Source: Fimenecus sp964527585 (GTDB lineage: Bacteria; Bacillota; Clostridia; Oscillospirales; Acutalibacteraceae). From it: a stretch of 64,000 nucleotides of DNA. Positions 34,475 through 43,522 of the stretch are shown piece by piece. The position numbers and the translations under genes were made by a program. The notes below the pieces were generated by a model, which was not told the DNA's origin, searched no databases, and saw nothing but the letters and a program-made list of their open reading frames with translations. Position 1 is the stretch's first letter, and each line of letters starts with the position of its first letter. Where the stretch lies: positions 1 to 64,000 of the forward strand of contig CAZGPE010000007.1 in assembly GCA_964527585.1 (NCBI GenBank). The letters are read 5' to 3'.

Positions 34475-36163
34475 TTAAACAATAACTCTCAGTATTTCCT
34501 CAATCGAGGTCTTTCCGTGCATTACTTTATAAATACCTTCGTCTTTAAGAGTATGCATACCCTGTTTTATCGCAAGTTCTTTGATTTCCGCCGCATTTGC
34601 ACGGTTAAGGATAAGTTGCTTCATTTCGTCTGTAACCGTAAGGAACTCGAATACAGCTTCTCGTCCTTTGTATCCCGTGTTGTTACAGGTTATACAGCCT
34701 TTCGGTCTGTAAAGAGTAAACTCATCTTCGGGGTATTCATCAACAGGCAAATCGGGGAATATCTTTAACAACTCTTCTTTTGAAATTTTATATTCTTCTT
34801 TGCATTTCGGACAAAGGCGTCTGACAAGTCTTTGTGCTAAAACACCTACAAGCGAAGATGTAACAAGGAACGGCTCAACTCCCATCTCGTTAAGACGGGT
34901 TACGGCACCCGGCGCATCGTTTGTATGCAAAGTCGAAAGAACCATATGTCCCGTAAGTGCGGCTTCAACGGCGATTTTCGCTGTTTCACCGTCTCGGATT
35001 TCACCGACCATTACTATATCGGGGTCGGAACGCAATACCGAACGCAACGCAGCGGCAAAGGTCATACCGGCTCTGTTGTTCATTTGAACCTGGTTTATGC
35101 CTGCCATTCGGCGCTCAACGGGATCTTCAAGCGTGATGGTATTTTTATCATCCGAACTGATTTCCGCAAGAGTCGCATAAAGAGTTGTCGACTTACCGCT
35201 ACCGGTAGGTCCGGTAACAAGCAAAAATCCGTACGGCATATGAATTGCTTTTTCAAATCTCGGAAATTGGCGCTTGGAGAAGTGAAGGTCTTTAAGCTGA
35301 ACAACGCCTTGGCTTCTCTCAAGAAGTCTCATTACGATTTTTTCTCCGTAAACGGTAGGCATTGTGGCAATTCGTATATCAAGAGTTCTATCTTCAAACC
35401 TTACTGTCGCACGGCCGTCTTGCGGAATTCGTTTTTCGGCAATATCCATTCCTCCGAGGACCTTAACTCTGGAAACTACCGACGGAAAAAGTTTTATCTG
35501 ATTTTGCATTACTTCCTGCAAAACGCCGTCAATTCTGAAACGGACTCTCATATGTTTTTCAAGTGCTTCGACATGAATATCGGATGCACCTGTTTTAATT
35601 GCATTGTTTATAATCTGGTTAACAAGCAATACGGCAGGCTTGTCGTCAATGGAAAATTCTTCGGAAAGATTTTGGTCATCGCCCGCATCATCTTCATCAT
35701 AATTATCAAGCGACGAATTCATATTGGCGAAATTTTCAATCGCCGCCGTAAGTTCCATATCAGGAGCAACCAACGGACATATTTCAAGTCCTGTCATTAA
35801 ATGAAGGTTATCAATCGTGATAATATCGTTGGGATTTTTCATCGCCACGAAAAGTGTTTTATCCTCTTGATAGAGAGGGAGAATGTTATTTCTCAATGCC
35901 ATTTCGGGCGTTATAAGGTTAGCGGCGGAAACATTTACACCGATTTCGTTTATCGAAACATATTTGTACCCTGTCTTTTTTGCGAGCATTTTAGCAATAT
36001 CGTCTTCCGTGCAATACCCTAACTGAGTAAGAATTGTTCCGATAAGTTCCTTGCTGGTTTTTTGTATCTCCAATGCTTCGGCAAGTTGATCCTCGTTGAT
36101 AATTCCCGCATTTACAAGCCTGGATCCCATACTGCCGGGAATAATCAAATTATTGTTCGCCAT
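34475..36163 (-). CDS. pilB: Type IV pilus extension ATPase PilB (GspE family)
   Basis: Cytoplasmic hexameric motor that adds pilins to the fibre. 562 residues. An N-terminal GspE-N domain (about 1-150), then the ATPase core with Walker A GPTGSGKSTTLYA, the Asp box TITLEDPVERR, Walker B SDPDIVMVGEIRD, the His box HMVLSTLHTNDAPGA, and a four-cysteine zinc motif (CPKC ... CITCNNTGYKGR). This is PilB/GspE, not PilT, because of the zinc motif and N domain. AGGGAG lies 11 nt before the ATG. It is downstream of pilO. Confidence 0.96.
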   Translation of the reverse strand: MANNNLIIPGSMGSRLVNAGIINEDQLAEALEIQKTSKELIGTILTQLGYCTEDDIAKMLAKKTGYKYVSINEIGVNVSAANLITPEMALRNNILPLYQEDKTLFVAMKNPNDIITIDNLHLMTGLEICPLVAPDMELTAAIENFANMNSSLDNYDEDDAGDDQNLSEEFSIDDKPAVLLVNQIINNAIKTGASDIHVEALEKHMRVRFRIDGVLQEVMQNQIKLFPSVVSRVKVLGGMDIAEKRIPQDGRATVRFEDRTLDIRIATMPTVYGEKIVMRLLERSQGVVQLKDLHFSKRQFPRFEKAIHMPYGFLLVTGPTGSGKSTTLYATLAEISSDDKNTITLEDPVERRMAGINQVQMNNRAGMTFAAALRSVLRSDPDIVMVGEIRDGETAKIAVEAALTGHMVLSTLHTNDAPGAVTRLNEMGVEPFLVTSSLVGVLAQRLVRRLCPKCKEEYKISKEELLKIFPDLPVDEYPEDEFTLYRPKGCITCNNTGYKGREAVFEFLTVTDEMKQLILNRANAAEIKELAIKQGMHTLKDEGIYKVMHGKTSIEEILRVIV

Positions 36164-36196
36164 CTAAAGTCAATCTCCCTAATATAAGTATATTTA

Positions 36197-36787
36197 TTAT
36201 CTTGAAAATTCAACAACCACAATTTTTGCCGTTACGCTGTCGCCTTCCACGGTCATATTTATGGTATCTATACGCTTTATCTGTCCATCGTTAACGGTAT
36301 CGTGGCAGAAAGAAACCACATCTGCGTATTTTCCCGTAACAGTAATGTTAACCGCAATCTGATTTACGCCTTTATCATTTGTTTCCGCTTCCGAAAATGT
36401 CATCTCGGTAAGGTTACAGTTATGCGATTCAACCGATTTTTCAAGGTCAATCATAATCTGCATCTGTTCAAGCGGCTCTTTCGAAATCATAACATCGTAT
36501 TTTTCGATCTGCTCTTTATATTCGCTGCTTCGAGCCTGTAAAGCACGCAAATTGGCAATTGCAATCTGATTTTGTTTGTATTGTGTTTTTGTCTTTTCTA
36601 TCGACTGCATTGTATTGTTTATGTTTTGAGTTCCGAAAACAATAAGCACAATAAGAAGAACGCAGGCAAGTACAATCACACCGATAACAACTCTGACATC
36701 GTCAAGCAGGTTTTTTACACTGCCTTTTTCTTTTTCGGCAGATTTGGAGGTTGTTTGTTTTTTCTTAATTACATCACTTAATGCCAT
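36197..36787 (-). CDS. pilO: PilO-like pilus alignment protein
   Basis: A 196-residue bitopic membrane protein: a short basic cytoplasmic part (1-30), one membrane helix (about 33-53), a coiled-coil-like stretch (55-100) and a ferredoxin-like C-terminal domain with the family's TVTGKYADVVSFCHD. It matches PilO in size and layout. It begins 3 nt after pilN, in order M-N-O. Partners are PilN and PilM, which link the cytoplasmic motor to the outer side of the membrane. Confidence 0.85.
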   Translation of the reverse strand: MALSDVIKKKQTTSKSAEKEKGSVKNLLDDVRVVIGVIVLACVLLIVLIVFGTQNINNTMQSIEKTKTQYKQNQIAIANLRALQARSSEYKEQIEKYDVMISKEPLEQMQIMIDLEKSVESHNCNLTEMTFSEAETNDKGVNQIAVNITVTGKYADVVSFCHDTVNDGQIKRIDTINMTVEGDSVTAKIVVVEFSR

Positions 36788-36789
36788 AA

Positions 36790-37494
36790 TTATTTATCCT
36801 CCGCTTTTGTTGTTTGTGCGCTTGAAGCAGTCGGTTCGACTTTTGTGGTCTGAACCTGACCGTCATCGTTTGTAACCGCTTCGCCTTTTTTATCCGTTAC
36901 CGTTTCATATACGGGAGCAGCCGTTTCAACTTCAACCGCATTTGACATACTCAAAGCGAGTGTAAATGTAACGCTCTTCCCGTCTTCCGCCGAAGTTCTC
37001 GTAATGCTTGTTGTTTCAACAAGTTTGATAAACTTCTGCATCTCCTCGGTTTTGAACAACTCGACATAATCTCTGTAGTCCTGATAGTCTTGAACCGTAC
37101 AGGTAAGCACACAAATTCCGCCTGTAAACCAATTTTCAAGGTTAATCTGTGTTATTTGAACATAATCCGGGGTGATATTCGATACCGTAGTAAAGAACTC
37201 AACAGCCTCCGGATCCTGCGGAGTTACGCTTTCAATCATTTCACGCACTTGAACCAATTCGTTGTAAATATCCTGATATTCACGAAGTGCCGGGAATTCG
37301 CTTTGAATAGCACTGTTTTTCTTTTGGAGAGTATTCAGTTTCGATTTGAGAATCTGTCCTTTAACCGCTACCCCGCCGTAAACGATAAAAAGACATACAA
37401 ACACGACAATCGCAACTTTAGATATTATTTCAATCTTTTTTCTGCTTTCCAGCCGATGTCGGTAACTGTCGGGCAATAAACTTACTTTGAACAC
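36790..37494 (-). CDS. pilN: PilN-like pilus assembly protein
   Basis: About 234 residues. It starts VFKVSLLPDSYRHRLESRKK, which carries the N-terminal (I/L)NLLP-type motif that docks into PilM, here as SLLPD. One membrane helix follows (about 25-47), then a coiled coil and a ferredoxin-like domain. The C-terminal tail is Thr/Glu rich. The start is GTG at 37494 because GGAGG lies 8 nt upstream; a longer frame to 37524 runs into pilM. It begins 4 nt after the pilM stop. Confidence 0.85.
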   Translation of the reverse strand: MFKVSLLPDSYRHRLESRKKIEIISKVAIVVFVCLFIVYGGVAVKGQILKSKLNTLQKKNSAIQSEFPALREYQDIYNELVQVREMIESVTPQDPEAVEFFTTVSNITPDYVQITQINLENWFTGGICVLTCTVQDYQDYRDYVELFKTEEMQKFIKLVETTSITRTSAEDGKSVTFTLALSMSNAVEVETAAPVYETVTDKKGEAVTNDDGQVQTTKVEPTASSAQTTKAEDK

Positions 37495-37498
37495 TTGC

Positions 37499-38482
37499 TT
37501 AACCCTCCCATGCCTGAATCGCAAGACCTATACAGCTTGCAAATTCGTTTAATACTTCACTGTCGAATCCGAAATTGCTGTTTTGATAAAAATCGGGAAT
37601 AACTACGGGCATTTCCATAACCGTATCTTTGATTATATCGCAAAGACGGTCCTTCTGAGGTGCCGTGGTGATAAAGAAAATCTTTTCAATCGGACTTTCG
37701 GGATTGTTCATCGCATAATAACTTACCGATGATGCCGTTTCGGAAGCAAGCATAGATCCGACTTCTTCTATATCCATTGCAAGCGTTTCTTCATTCGGTT
37801 CTGTTTTATAAAGATTTTTAACACTGTCTGCAACTCTGTCCGGAGTTGTTATCGAACGAACCATTGAAACTTCATCACCCTTTACGACAATAAAGTTAAG
37901 TAAATCGTCCGTCATATTCAAAACAGCAAATTTCTCGTCTCCTACAACACCGGCTTTAAGACCTCTGATAAGAGAAAGAACCGATGAGTCAACATCAATA
38001 ACCTGCATTTTCGATGCGGAAAGAACATTGATGTACTGTTCAATCATATTTCTTCTTGCGGCAACAAGCATTACATAAGTAACAGGTTGTTCTTCATCGT
38101 TTACGCCTTCACCGGCTATTACATAATCTATTTCCATTTCCTGAATCGGAATAGGAATAAATTCCTGCGCCTGCAACAAGACCATGTTTCTGAGTTTGTC
38201 TTCGGGAACTTTCGGGAAAGTGGCGTATCTCATAATAACATTTTCATTGTTTATTCCGACAACCATATCCGTGCTCTTGAATCCGCATTTAGTAACAAGT
38301 TCGGTCAACGCTATATTAAATGCATCGGGATCCCTTATAAAGCCTTCTTCGACTGTGCCTTCGGGCAGCGGAGTTTTTCCGCATCCGATAATCGAATATG
38401 TACCGCTTGAACGGGTAATTTCGACCGCCCGTATCTCTCTTGAATCGACCTCAATGCCGATTATACTTTTCATTTTTGCCAT
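37499..38482 (-). CDS. pilM: PilM, actin-like pilus assembly protein
   Basis: Cytoplasmic actin/FtsA-like protein that connects PilB and PilC to PilN/PilO. 327 residues. The ATP-binding actin fold begins IIGIEVDSREIRAVEI, and the conserved VVGINNENVIMRYATFPKVPEDKL and VDVDSSVLSLIRGL are visible. Length is a little short of the usual ~350. GGGGGAG precedes the ATG. The gene order pilM-pilN-pilO is conserved in type IV pilus loci. Confidence 0.93.
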   Translation of the reverse strand: MAKMKSIIGIEVDSREIRAVEITRSSGTYSIIGCGKTPLPEGTVEEGFIRDPDAFNIALTELVTKCGFKSTDMVVGINNENVIMRYATFPKVPEDKLRNMVLLQAQEFIPIPIQEMEIDYVIAGEGVNDEEQPVTYVMLVAARRNMIEQYINVLSASKMQVIDVDSSVLSLIRGLKAGVVGDEKFAVLNMTDDLLNFIVVKGDEVSMVRSITTPDRVADSVKNLYKTEPNEETLAMDIEEVGSMLASETASSVSYYAMNNPESPIEKIFFITTAPQKDRLCDIIKDTVMEMPVVIPDFYQNSNFGFDSEVLNEFASCIGLAIQAWEG

Positions 38483-38496
38483 AAAGTCTCCCCCTG

Positions 38497-39699
38497 TTAT
38501 GTGCCTGTTGCGGTAGTAGCCGTAAATATCGGCAAATACAATGAAATAAGCATTACACCTACAAGTCCGCCTATTCCGATAAGAGCAATCGGTTCAATTA
38601 TCGAACCGAGATTTCTCGACATTGTTTCGACATCTTCTTCGTAAAATTCAGCAACTTTATCAAGAAGTTCGGGTAAAGTACCGGATTCCTCACCGATCGC
38701 AATCATACCTGTAACCATCGGCGGAAACAGTCCGCTTTTATCAAGCGAATCGGAAATGGATTTACCTTCTTCAATATCTTCTATAGCCTTTTCCACTGCC
38801 TCGGCAAGCAATTCGCTTCCCGATGTGGGACCTGCACTCTGCAAAGCTTCAACTGCGGTAACACCGCCGGAAAGAAGCGTTGCGAGAGTTCGGCAAAAAC
38901 GGGCAACAACCTGTTTTGTCATAAAATCCCCAAGCAACGGCATATGCAATTTGTTACGCTCCCAAAACTTATGTGCGGGCTTACTTTTAACAATTGCTCT
39001 GATTATCAAAATAGCAACTACAACAACCAAAATCCACAAATACCACTGCGTTCTCAAACTGTTGGATGCTGCGAAAATAAACTTAGTAAGACCTGTAATT
39101 TCGGTGCTTTCGGGGATCATTCCCTGGAAAATCGGAACCATTACCGCAAGCATTGCTATCAAAAGAACAATTGCGAATATGCCGATGTTTTTCGGATAAG
39201 AAACCGCCGATTTAATATTATCTTTAAGAGCTTTTGCTTTTTGCAACTGATTTGCAAGGCTTATAAGCGACTGTTCGAGAATACCGCCGACTTCACCGGT
39301 TGCTATCATCGCAACAAACAAGTCGTCGAAAATTTTCGGATACAGCGCAAATGCATCGGATAACGGCATACCGCTTTCAACATTTTCGGCAATATCGACA
39401 ATCGCCGCCGCAAGAGTCGGATTTGTAGCCTGCTTGGAAAGTGTTGTCAACGCTCTTGTAACGGGGACACCTGCCGAGATCATAGCCGCCATCTGTCTTG
39501 AAAAAATTGCGACATCTTCTATCGAAACTTTTTTTCCGCCGGTCTTTTTTCTTTCGCTTATTGCTTTTTCTTTTATGTCTGTAACGATTATTCCGGCTTC
39601 ACGCAATTTCGCCGTTGCGGCAGACTGATTATCCGCTACAACTTCACCGTGGACATTCTGTCCCTGACGGTTCATGCCGTCATAAGTAAAGGATGCCAA
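38497..39699 (-). CDS. pilC: PilC inner-membrane platform protein (GspF family)
   Basis: Membrane platform on which PilB and PilT act. 400 residues, the usual size. Start SFTYDGMNRQGQNVHGEVVA is the standard GspF opening. Two GspF domains each contain a QMAAMISAGVPVTRALTTL-like helix bundle (the second: LATLLSGGVTAVEALQSAG) with three membrane helices in all. It lies between pilT and pilM with short gaps (14-18 nt). Confidence 0.96.
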   Translation of the reverse strand: MASFTYDGMNRQGQNVHGEVVADNQSAATAKLREAGIIVTDIKEKAISERKKTGGKKVSIEDVAIFSRQMAAMISAGVPVTRALTTLSKQATNPTLAAAIVDIAENVESGMPLSDAFALYPKIFDDLFVAMIATGEVGGILEQSLISLANQLQKAKALKDNIKSAVSYPKNIGIFAIVLLIAMLAVMVPIFQGMIPESTEITGLTKFIFAASNSLRTQWYLWILVVVVAILIIRAIVKSKPAHKFWERNKLHMPLLGDFMTKQVVARFCRTLATLLSGGVTAVEALQSAGPTSGSELLAEAVEKAIEDIEEGKSISDSLDKSGLFPPMVTGMIAIGEESGTLPELLDKVAEFYEEDVETMSRNLGSIIEPIALIGIGGLVGVMLISLYLPIFTATTATGT

Positions 39700-39717
39700 A
39701 CTTTTTGCCCCCTTTTA

Positions 39718-40818
39718 TCAATAACCCGATGACATAAGAAGCCGTCTGACTTCTTTTTCATCAACGCAGTATTCGATAACCGATTCTTTAGTAATTTTTT
39801 GTTCTCTGTAAAGTCTTAAAAGAGCCTGATCCATTGTCTGCATACCCTGCATTTGTCCTGTTTGCATTGCGGCATAAAGCTGATGCTCTTTTTCTTCACG
39901 GATAAGATTCTTTACAGACGGAGTATCAATCATATACTCTACGGCAACACATCTTCCTTTTCCGTTAATCGTAGGAATTAACTGCTGTGAAATTACCGCT
40001 TTAAGCGAGTTTGCCAACTGCTGTCTTATCTGACCTTTTTGTCCTTCGGGGAAGGAGTCGATAATTCGTGAAATTGTCATCGGCGCAGTCTGAGTATGAA
40101 GTGTCGAAAAAACAAGATGTCCCGTTTCCGCCGCTGTTACGGCAATAGAAATACTTTCGGGATCTCGCATTTCACCGATCATAATCGTATCGGGGTCGTG
40201 TCTGAGAACCGTTTTGAGCGCATTTGCAAAACTATGCGTATCATTTCCGATTTCTCTTTGGCGAACCGTTGATTTTATATGAGTATGTAAAAACTCTATC
40301 GGGTCTTCAACCGTTACGATGTTCGTCTCGTATCTTTCGTTTATATACTTTATCATTGCCGCCAAAGTGGTCGATTTACCGCTTCCGGTCGGACCGGTAA
40401 CAAGGACAAGACCTCTCGGCAAATTGCAAAGGCGTTTAACATCCGAGGGAAGTCCGAGTTTTTCAAGTTCGGGAACCTCAAACGGAATCGCTCTGAATAC
40501 CGCCGCAAGTGTTCCTCTTTGAATTATGATATTTCCTCTGAATCTTGCAACTCCGGGAACAGCGATTGCAAGGTCAAGTTCCCAATCTGTTTCAAGTTTC
40601 GTTCTTTGGAAATCGGACATAACCGAACCGAGCATTTTTTCAATGTCTTCGGGATTAAGTTTCGGAAATTCTTCCTGCCTCTTAAGGTCTCCGTTAATTC
40701 TGATGCACGGTTCTATTCCCGAAACCAAATGCAAGTCGGAACCGCCGACTTCCGTTGTTTTTCTTAAAAGATCCTCAAGTGTATAAGGATATGAACTTTC
40801 TTTATCGGTGAATATCAC
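39718..40818 (-). CDS. pilT: Type IV pilus retraction ATPase PilT
   Basis: Cytoplasmic hexameric motor that pulls the pilus in, allowing twitching and DNA uptake. 366 residues, the usual PilT length. Walker A GPTGSGKSTTLAA, TIVTVEDPIEFLH-like Asp box (IVTVEDPIEFLH), Walker B DPDTIMIGEMRDP, the His box HLVFSTLHTQTAPM and the C-terminal retraction-type AIRNLIRE-like motif (here SVKNLIREEKEHQL). No zinc motif, which separates it from PilB. Presence implies retractable pili. Confidence 0.96.
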   Translation of the reverse strand: MIFTDKESSYPYTLEDLLRKTTEVGGSDLHLVSGIEPCIRINGDLKRQEEFPKLNPEDIEKMLGSVMSDFQRTKLETDWELDLAIAVPGVARFRGNIIIQRGTLAAVFRAIPFEVPELEKLGLPSDVKRLCNLPRGLVLVTGPTGSGKSTTLAAMIKYINERYETNIVTVEDPIEFLHTHIKSTVRQREIGNDTHSFANALKTVLRHDPDTIMIGEMRDPESISIAVTAAETGHLVFSTLHTQTAPMTISRIIDSFPEGQKGQIRQQLANSLKAVISQQLIPTINGKGRCVAVEYMIDTPSVKNLIREEKEHQLYAAMQTGQMQGMQTMDQALLRLYREQKITKESVIEYCVDEKEVRRLLMSSGY

Positions 40819-40899
40819 TAATTACACTCCCTCATAAATACCCAGTATGCTTTAGCACAAATCCATAAGCGGAAATTTTACATTTATAATAGCACTATT

Positions 40900-40926
40900 G
40901 GGCGCAGGAAAAACTAACCTGCACCC
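40900..40926 (-). other. Intra-operon hairpin between the LysM gene and pilT
   Basis: GGGCGCAGG and CCTGCACCC form a nine-base-pair stem (one G-U type mismatch position) without a T-run, 12 nt beyond the LysM gene stop. It may be a partial terminator or an mRNA processing or stability element that sets different levels for the genes on either side. Confidence 0.4.
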
Positions 40927-40937
40927 AAATTTTTAGT

Positions 40938-42659
40938 TTAAGATGCCGTATCCATCTCGTTAAGCAAGCCCTTAATATAATCTGTCATTTCGGGTGTTGC
41001 TTTAACATAAGTCGTGCAAGTATCCGCACTCATTCCCGTTCTGTCTTTATTTATTACATAAGTAAACTCTGTCGGAATTTCGGGATGTACCGAGCGCAAA
41101 GCTTCGATTCTCGCCTGCGCAATTTCTTTAGATGCCGTAACTTCAACCGCTCTGTTAAGAAGTTCGCTTGTTGTAGCAACATCCAATGCTTCAAGCAAAG
41201 AAACAACCTGTTCTCTCTTAGCATAATCGCAATAAACAATGAGTGCCTTTGAAATTGTCGGATATGCATTTGTTTTTATTGTTACGCCGTCAAGTTCGAT
41301 ATTCTCAACTCTGTCGAGAATTTCCTGAGCCGTACAGTTTTGAAGATCGTAAACAAAGAATGTGTTTTCAAGTTTCATACTGTCGGCATAACTTTCGGTA
41401 TCAAACTCTTCGACTTTGTTTTGTGCATTTGTAACTTCCGATTCCGTACCCATAAGCCAAAGTTTCTTTGTCATCTTATCGGGGCCGTAAACAGTTACTT
41501 TATAGGGGAAACTGTTAATAATTTCAACAGCCATCGTTCTGTCAATATAAGTAAGTTCGATTTCACGCAAGATATTTGTCGAAGTCGTTATCGAGGAATC
41601 GTCAGCCGTGCTGTCCGAAGAGGTAGAACCGGACGGAGTATTTGCTGTTCCGGAGCCTTCTGTTGTGTCTACAACCTCATCCTTCGAAGCACCGAGATTC
41701 GCTCCCGTAAGCGGTTTATCGACTACCGCTTTTATAATATTTATATCGGAAAGTTCTTTACCGCTTACAAATGTATAAAGAGTATACGGTCTTGACGGAA
41801 TAACGATGCCTGCATCAAGACCGAGATTCGAAAGAAGTGTGCTGAATTCTTCGGCAGACAAATATGTAAGTTCGATTTCTTTGAAATTCTGAGCAACAAG
41901 TGCCGACCCGGGATTTATGTTGCTGCTTATATCAAGAAGATTTACAAGTTCATGAATTTTCGCAAGTTCTTTCGGATAACCGCTTATATAAACAACGGTT
42001 TCGTCTGTTTCGGAAACAACATAATGCAAATCGCTCAATCCGAGTGCGTTAGCCTGACTTTGAAGAACACCGGCAGTGATATACTTGAGTTCGATTTTTG
42101 TCATAACGGTTTTGTCGATAAACTTATCGTTAAGTTCGCTTGTAGTTCCGACAATAATCGTATTTCCGTCTTTAAGATACGAAAGACCGGCAAGTCTTGT
42201 AACATAATCAATCGCTTTGAGAGCCGACATCTGCTCAAGATTAACCGTAAGAGTTTCGTTGGATTCTCCGACAAATATTACGGTATATCCTGCGTTGCGG
42301 GCGATTGCCGAAAGCGCATCCTTAACATTTGCTTCAGCAAGATTAAGCGAAAGTCTCGTCGAAACCCATGACGATGAGGTGTTTTCGGCAGTAAGCGGTA
42401 TTTTTATAACTTTACCGGAAACGATTTTATCTGCATCCGAAAGACCGTTGGCCGTCATAATGTCGCTGACCGAAACGCTGTAATTTTTAGCGATTCTCGT
42501 TAAAGTGTCGCCTGATTTGATAACATAGTATTGATAATCGGAACTTGACTGTTTGTTAGATCCCATTACCGTCATCGGCAGCACCGCATTTGCAAGCAAC
42601 ACTATTGCCAAAACCGCAACCAAAACCGATTTAATTTTTCTCTTTGAACTGTTGTTCAT
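40938..42659 (-). CDS. LysM and secretin N-domain protein (PilQ-like without pore)
   Basis: A 573-residue exported protein. Signal peptide (about 1-35), a LysM peptidoglycan-binding domain (residues ~44-90, YYVIKSGDTLTRIAKNY), then an STN/secretin N0-like domain (~102-172, NVKDALSAIARNAGYTVIF), followed by four N1-like modules, each a beta-alpha-beta unit starting with (E/K)IELxY or FVYDL (around 190-250, 262-318, 365-415 and 440-495). A Ser/Thr linker sits near 335-360. The C-terminal secretin barrel domain is absent. In diderms PilQ has these modules plus a pore; here a wall-anchored pilus guide is inferred. Confidence 0.88.
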   Translation of the reverse strand: MNNSSKRKIKSVLVAVLAIVLLANAVLPMTVMGSNKQSSSDYQYYVIKSGDTLTRIAKNYSVSVSDIMTANGLSDADKIVSGKVIKIPLTAENTSSSWVSTRLSLNLAEANVKDALSAIARNAGYTVIFVGESNETLTVNLEQMSALKAIDYVTRLAGLSYLKDGNTIIVGTTSELNDKFIDKTVMTKIELKYITAGVLQSQANALGLSDLHYVVSETDETVVYISGYPKELAKIHELVNLLDISSNINPGSALVAQNFKEIELTYLSAEEFSTLLSNLGLDAGIVIPSRPYTLYTFVSGKELSDINIIKAVVDKPLTGANLGASKDEVVDTTEGSGTANTPSGSTSSDSTADDSSITTSTNILREIELTYIDRTMAVEIINSFPYKVTVYGPDKMTKKLWLMGTESEVTNAQNKVEEFDTESYADSMKLENTFFVYDLQNCTAQEILDRVENIELDGVTIKTNAYPTISKALIVYCDYAKREQVVSLLEALDVATTSELLNRAVEVTASKEIAQARIEALRSVHPEIPTEFTYVINKDRTGMSADTCTTYVKATPEMTDYIKGLLNEMDTAS

Positions 42660-42715
42660 CGTTGTTTCCCCCTAAGAACACTTAGTAGTTTATATAAAGA
42701 TATTTTTTACAGATT

Positions 42716-43222
42716 TTATTTCATTTCAACTGTTCGTTTTTTCTCGCCTATCGAAAAAGTAACCGAACTGTCCGTTATGCTTTCAACAAGCCATTCGGAA
42801 CCCGAAACATAATCGCCGACTTGAAGGGTATATGATTTATACTGCGTTTTGACTATTGCCGTTCTGTATCCGTCGGAATTATAAACAATTCCCGTTATTT
42901 TGGCGTTTGCTATAACATCTTCCGAAAATGGATCTACACCTTCGGCAACTGTCTCGCCTTCATCCCTTTCAATCATCGGCAAGATTTCAACCGCACCGAC
43001 CGTAACTCCTTCATCGGTTTTAATATCCGTTTTCGCCCCGGAAATAACAATCAGTACCGCAACTACAATTGCAATAATTATAAAAACCGCAGGTAAAATA
43101 ATTTTCATCTTGGGATTTTTTTCAAAGAACGCATTCAACGAACTGCCTTTTCGGGCATCCTTTTTGCCCGAACTTTTTTTGAACTTGGCAAACAAGTCCT
43201 TTATATCCATATTCATATCCAT
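42716..43222 (-). CDS. PilP-like / GspC-like pilus assembly protein
   Basis: A 168-residue bitopic membrane protein: a basic cytoplasmic part (1-37), one membrane helix (about 39-61) and an extracellular domain. The C-terminal 70 residues (ITGIVYNSDGYRTAIVKT, YTLQVGDYVSGSEWLVESI, VTFSIGEKK) have the strand pattern of the HR domain of PilP/GspC, which binds the secretin N0 domain. That fits its place directly before the LysM/secretin-N gene. First gene of the operon, with GGAGGG 8 nt before the ATG. Classical PilP is a lipoprotein, whereas this one is membrane anchored. Confidence 0.75.
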   Translation of the reverse strand: MDMNMDIKDLFAKFKKSSGKKDARKGSSLNAFFEKNPKMKIILPAVFIIIAIVVAVLIVISGAKTDIKTDEGVTVGAVEILPMIERDEGETVAEGVDPFSEDVIANAKITGIVYNSDGYRTAIVKTQYKSYTLQVGDYVSGSEWLVESITDSSVTFSIGEKKRTVEMK

Positions 43223-43339
43223 AAAAATACCCTCCGATATGCGAACTGATTAAATAGTAATTAACAAAATGAAGAGAGTTCTTCATTTGTTCCCTTTCTT
43301 TTGAAAAAAGGAAATAACTAATACACATATTTATATTAT

Positions 43340-43368
43340 ATTGTATAGCAAATTACGGTTTTCGTCAA
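43340..43368 (-). promoter_or_regulatory. Sigma-A promoter of the type IV pilus operon
   Basis: Minus strand TTGACG (43363-43368), a 17-nt spacer and TACAAT (43340-43345). The leader is about 115 nt and contains a hairpin (AAATGAAGA-ACTC-TCTTCATTT near 43264-43287). Confidence 0.85.
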
Positions 43369-43477
43369 TGAATTTGCTTATATTTTTTCTAAAAATTATC
43401 GTTATTCTCCTATTATTTTATGCAATTTCACCATACGGTTAAATCAAATTAACGAACATCTTTTTACGCAAAATAAA

Positions 43478-43507
43478 AACAGCATACTCCATAGTGAGTA
43501 TGCTGTT
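43478..43507 (-). terminator. Terminator after the tyrosine kinase gene
   Basis: AACAGCATACTC-CATAGT-GAGTATGCTGTT, followed on the minus strand by TTTATTTTGCG. Confidence 0.88.
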
Positions 43508-43522
43508 CGAAAAAATAATATT

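Noticed and set aside
40938..42659. A true PilQ secretin with an outer-membrane pore
   Set aside because: The C-terminal secretin domain is absent and no outer-membrane biogenesis genes are seen in the window.
43222..43345. A c-di-GMP riboswitch in the pilus operon leader
   Set aside because: The leader is only ~115 nt with simple hairpins, and the conserved GEMM-I or GEMM-II segments are not recognisable.
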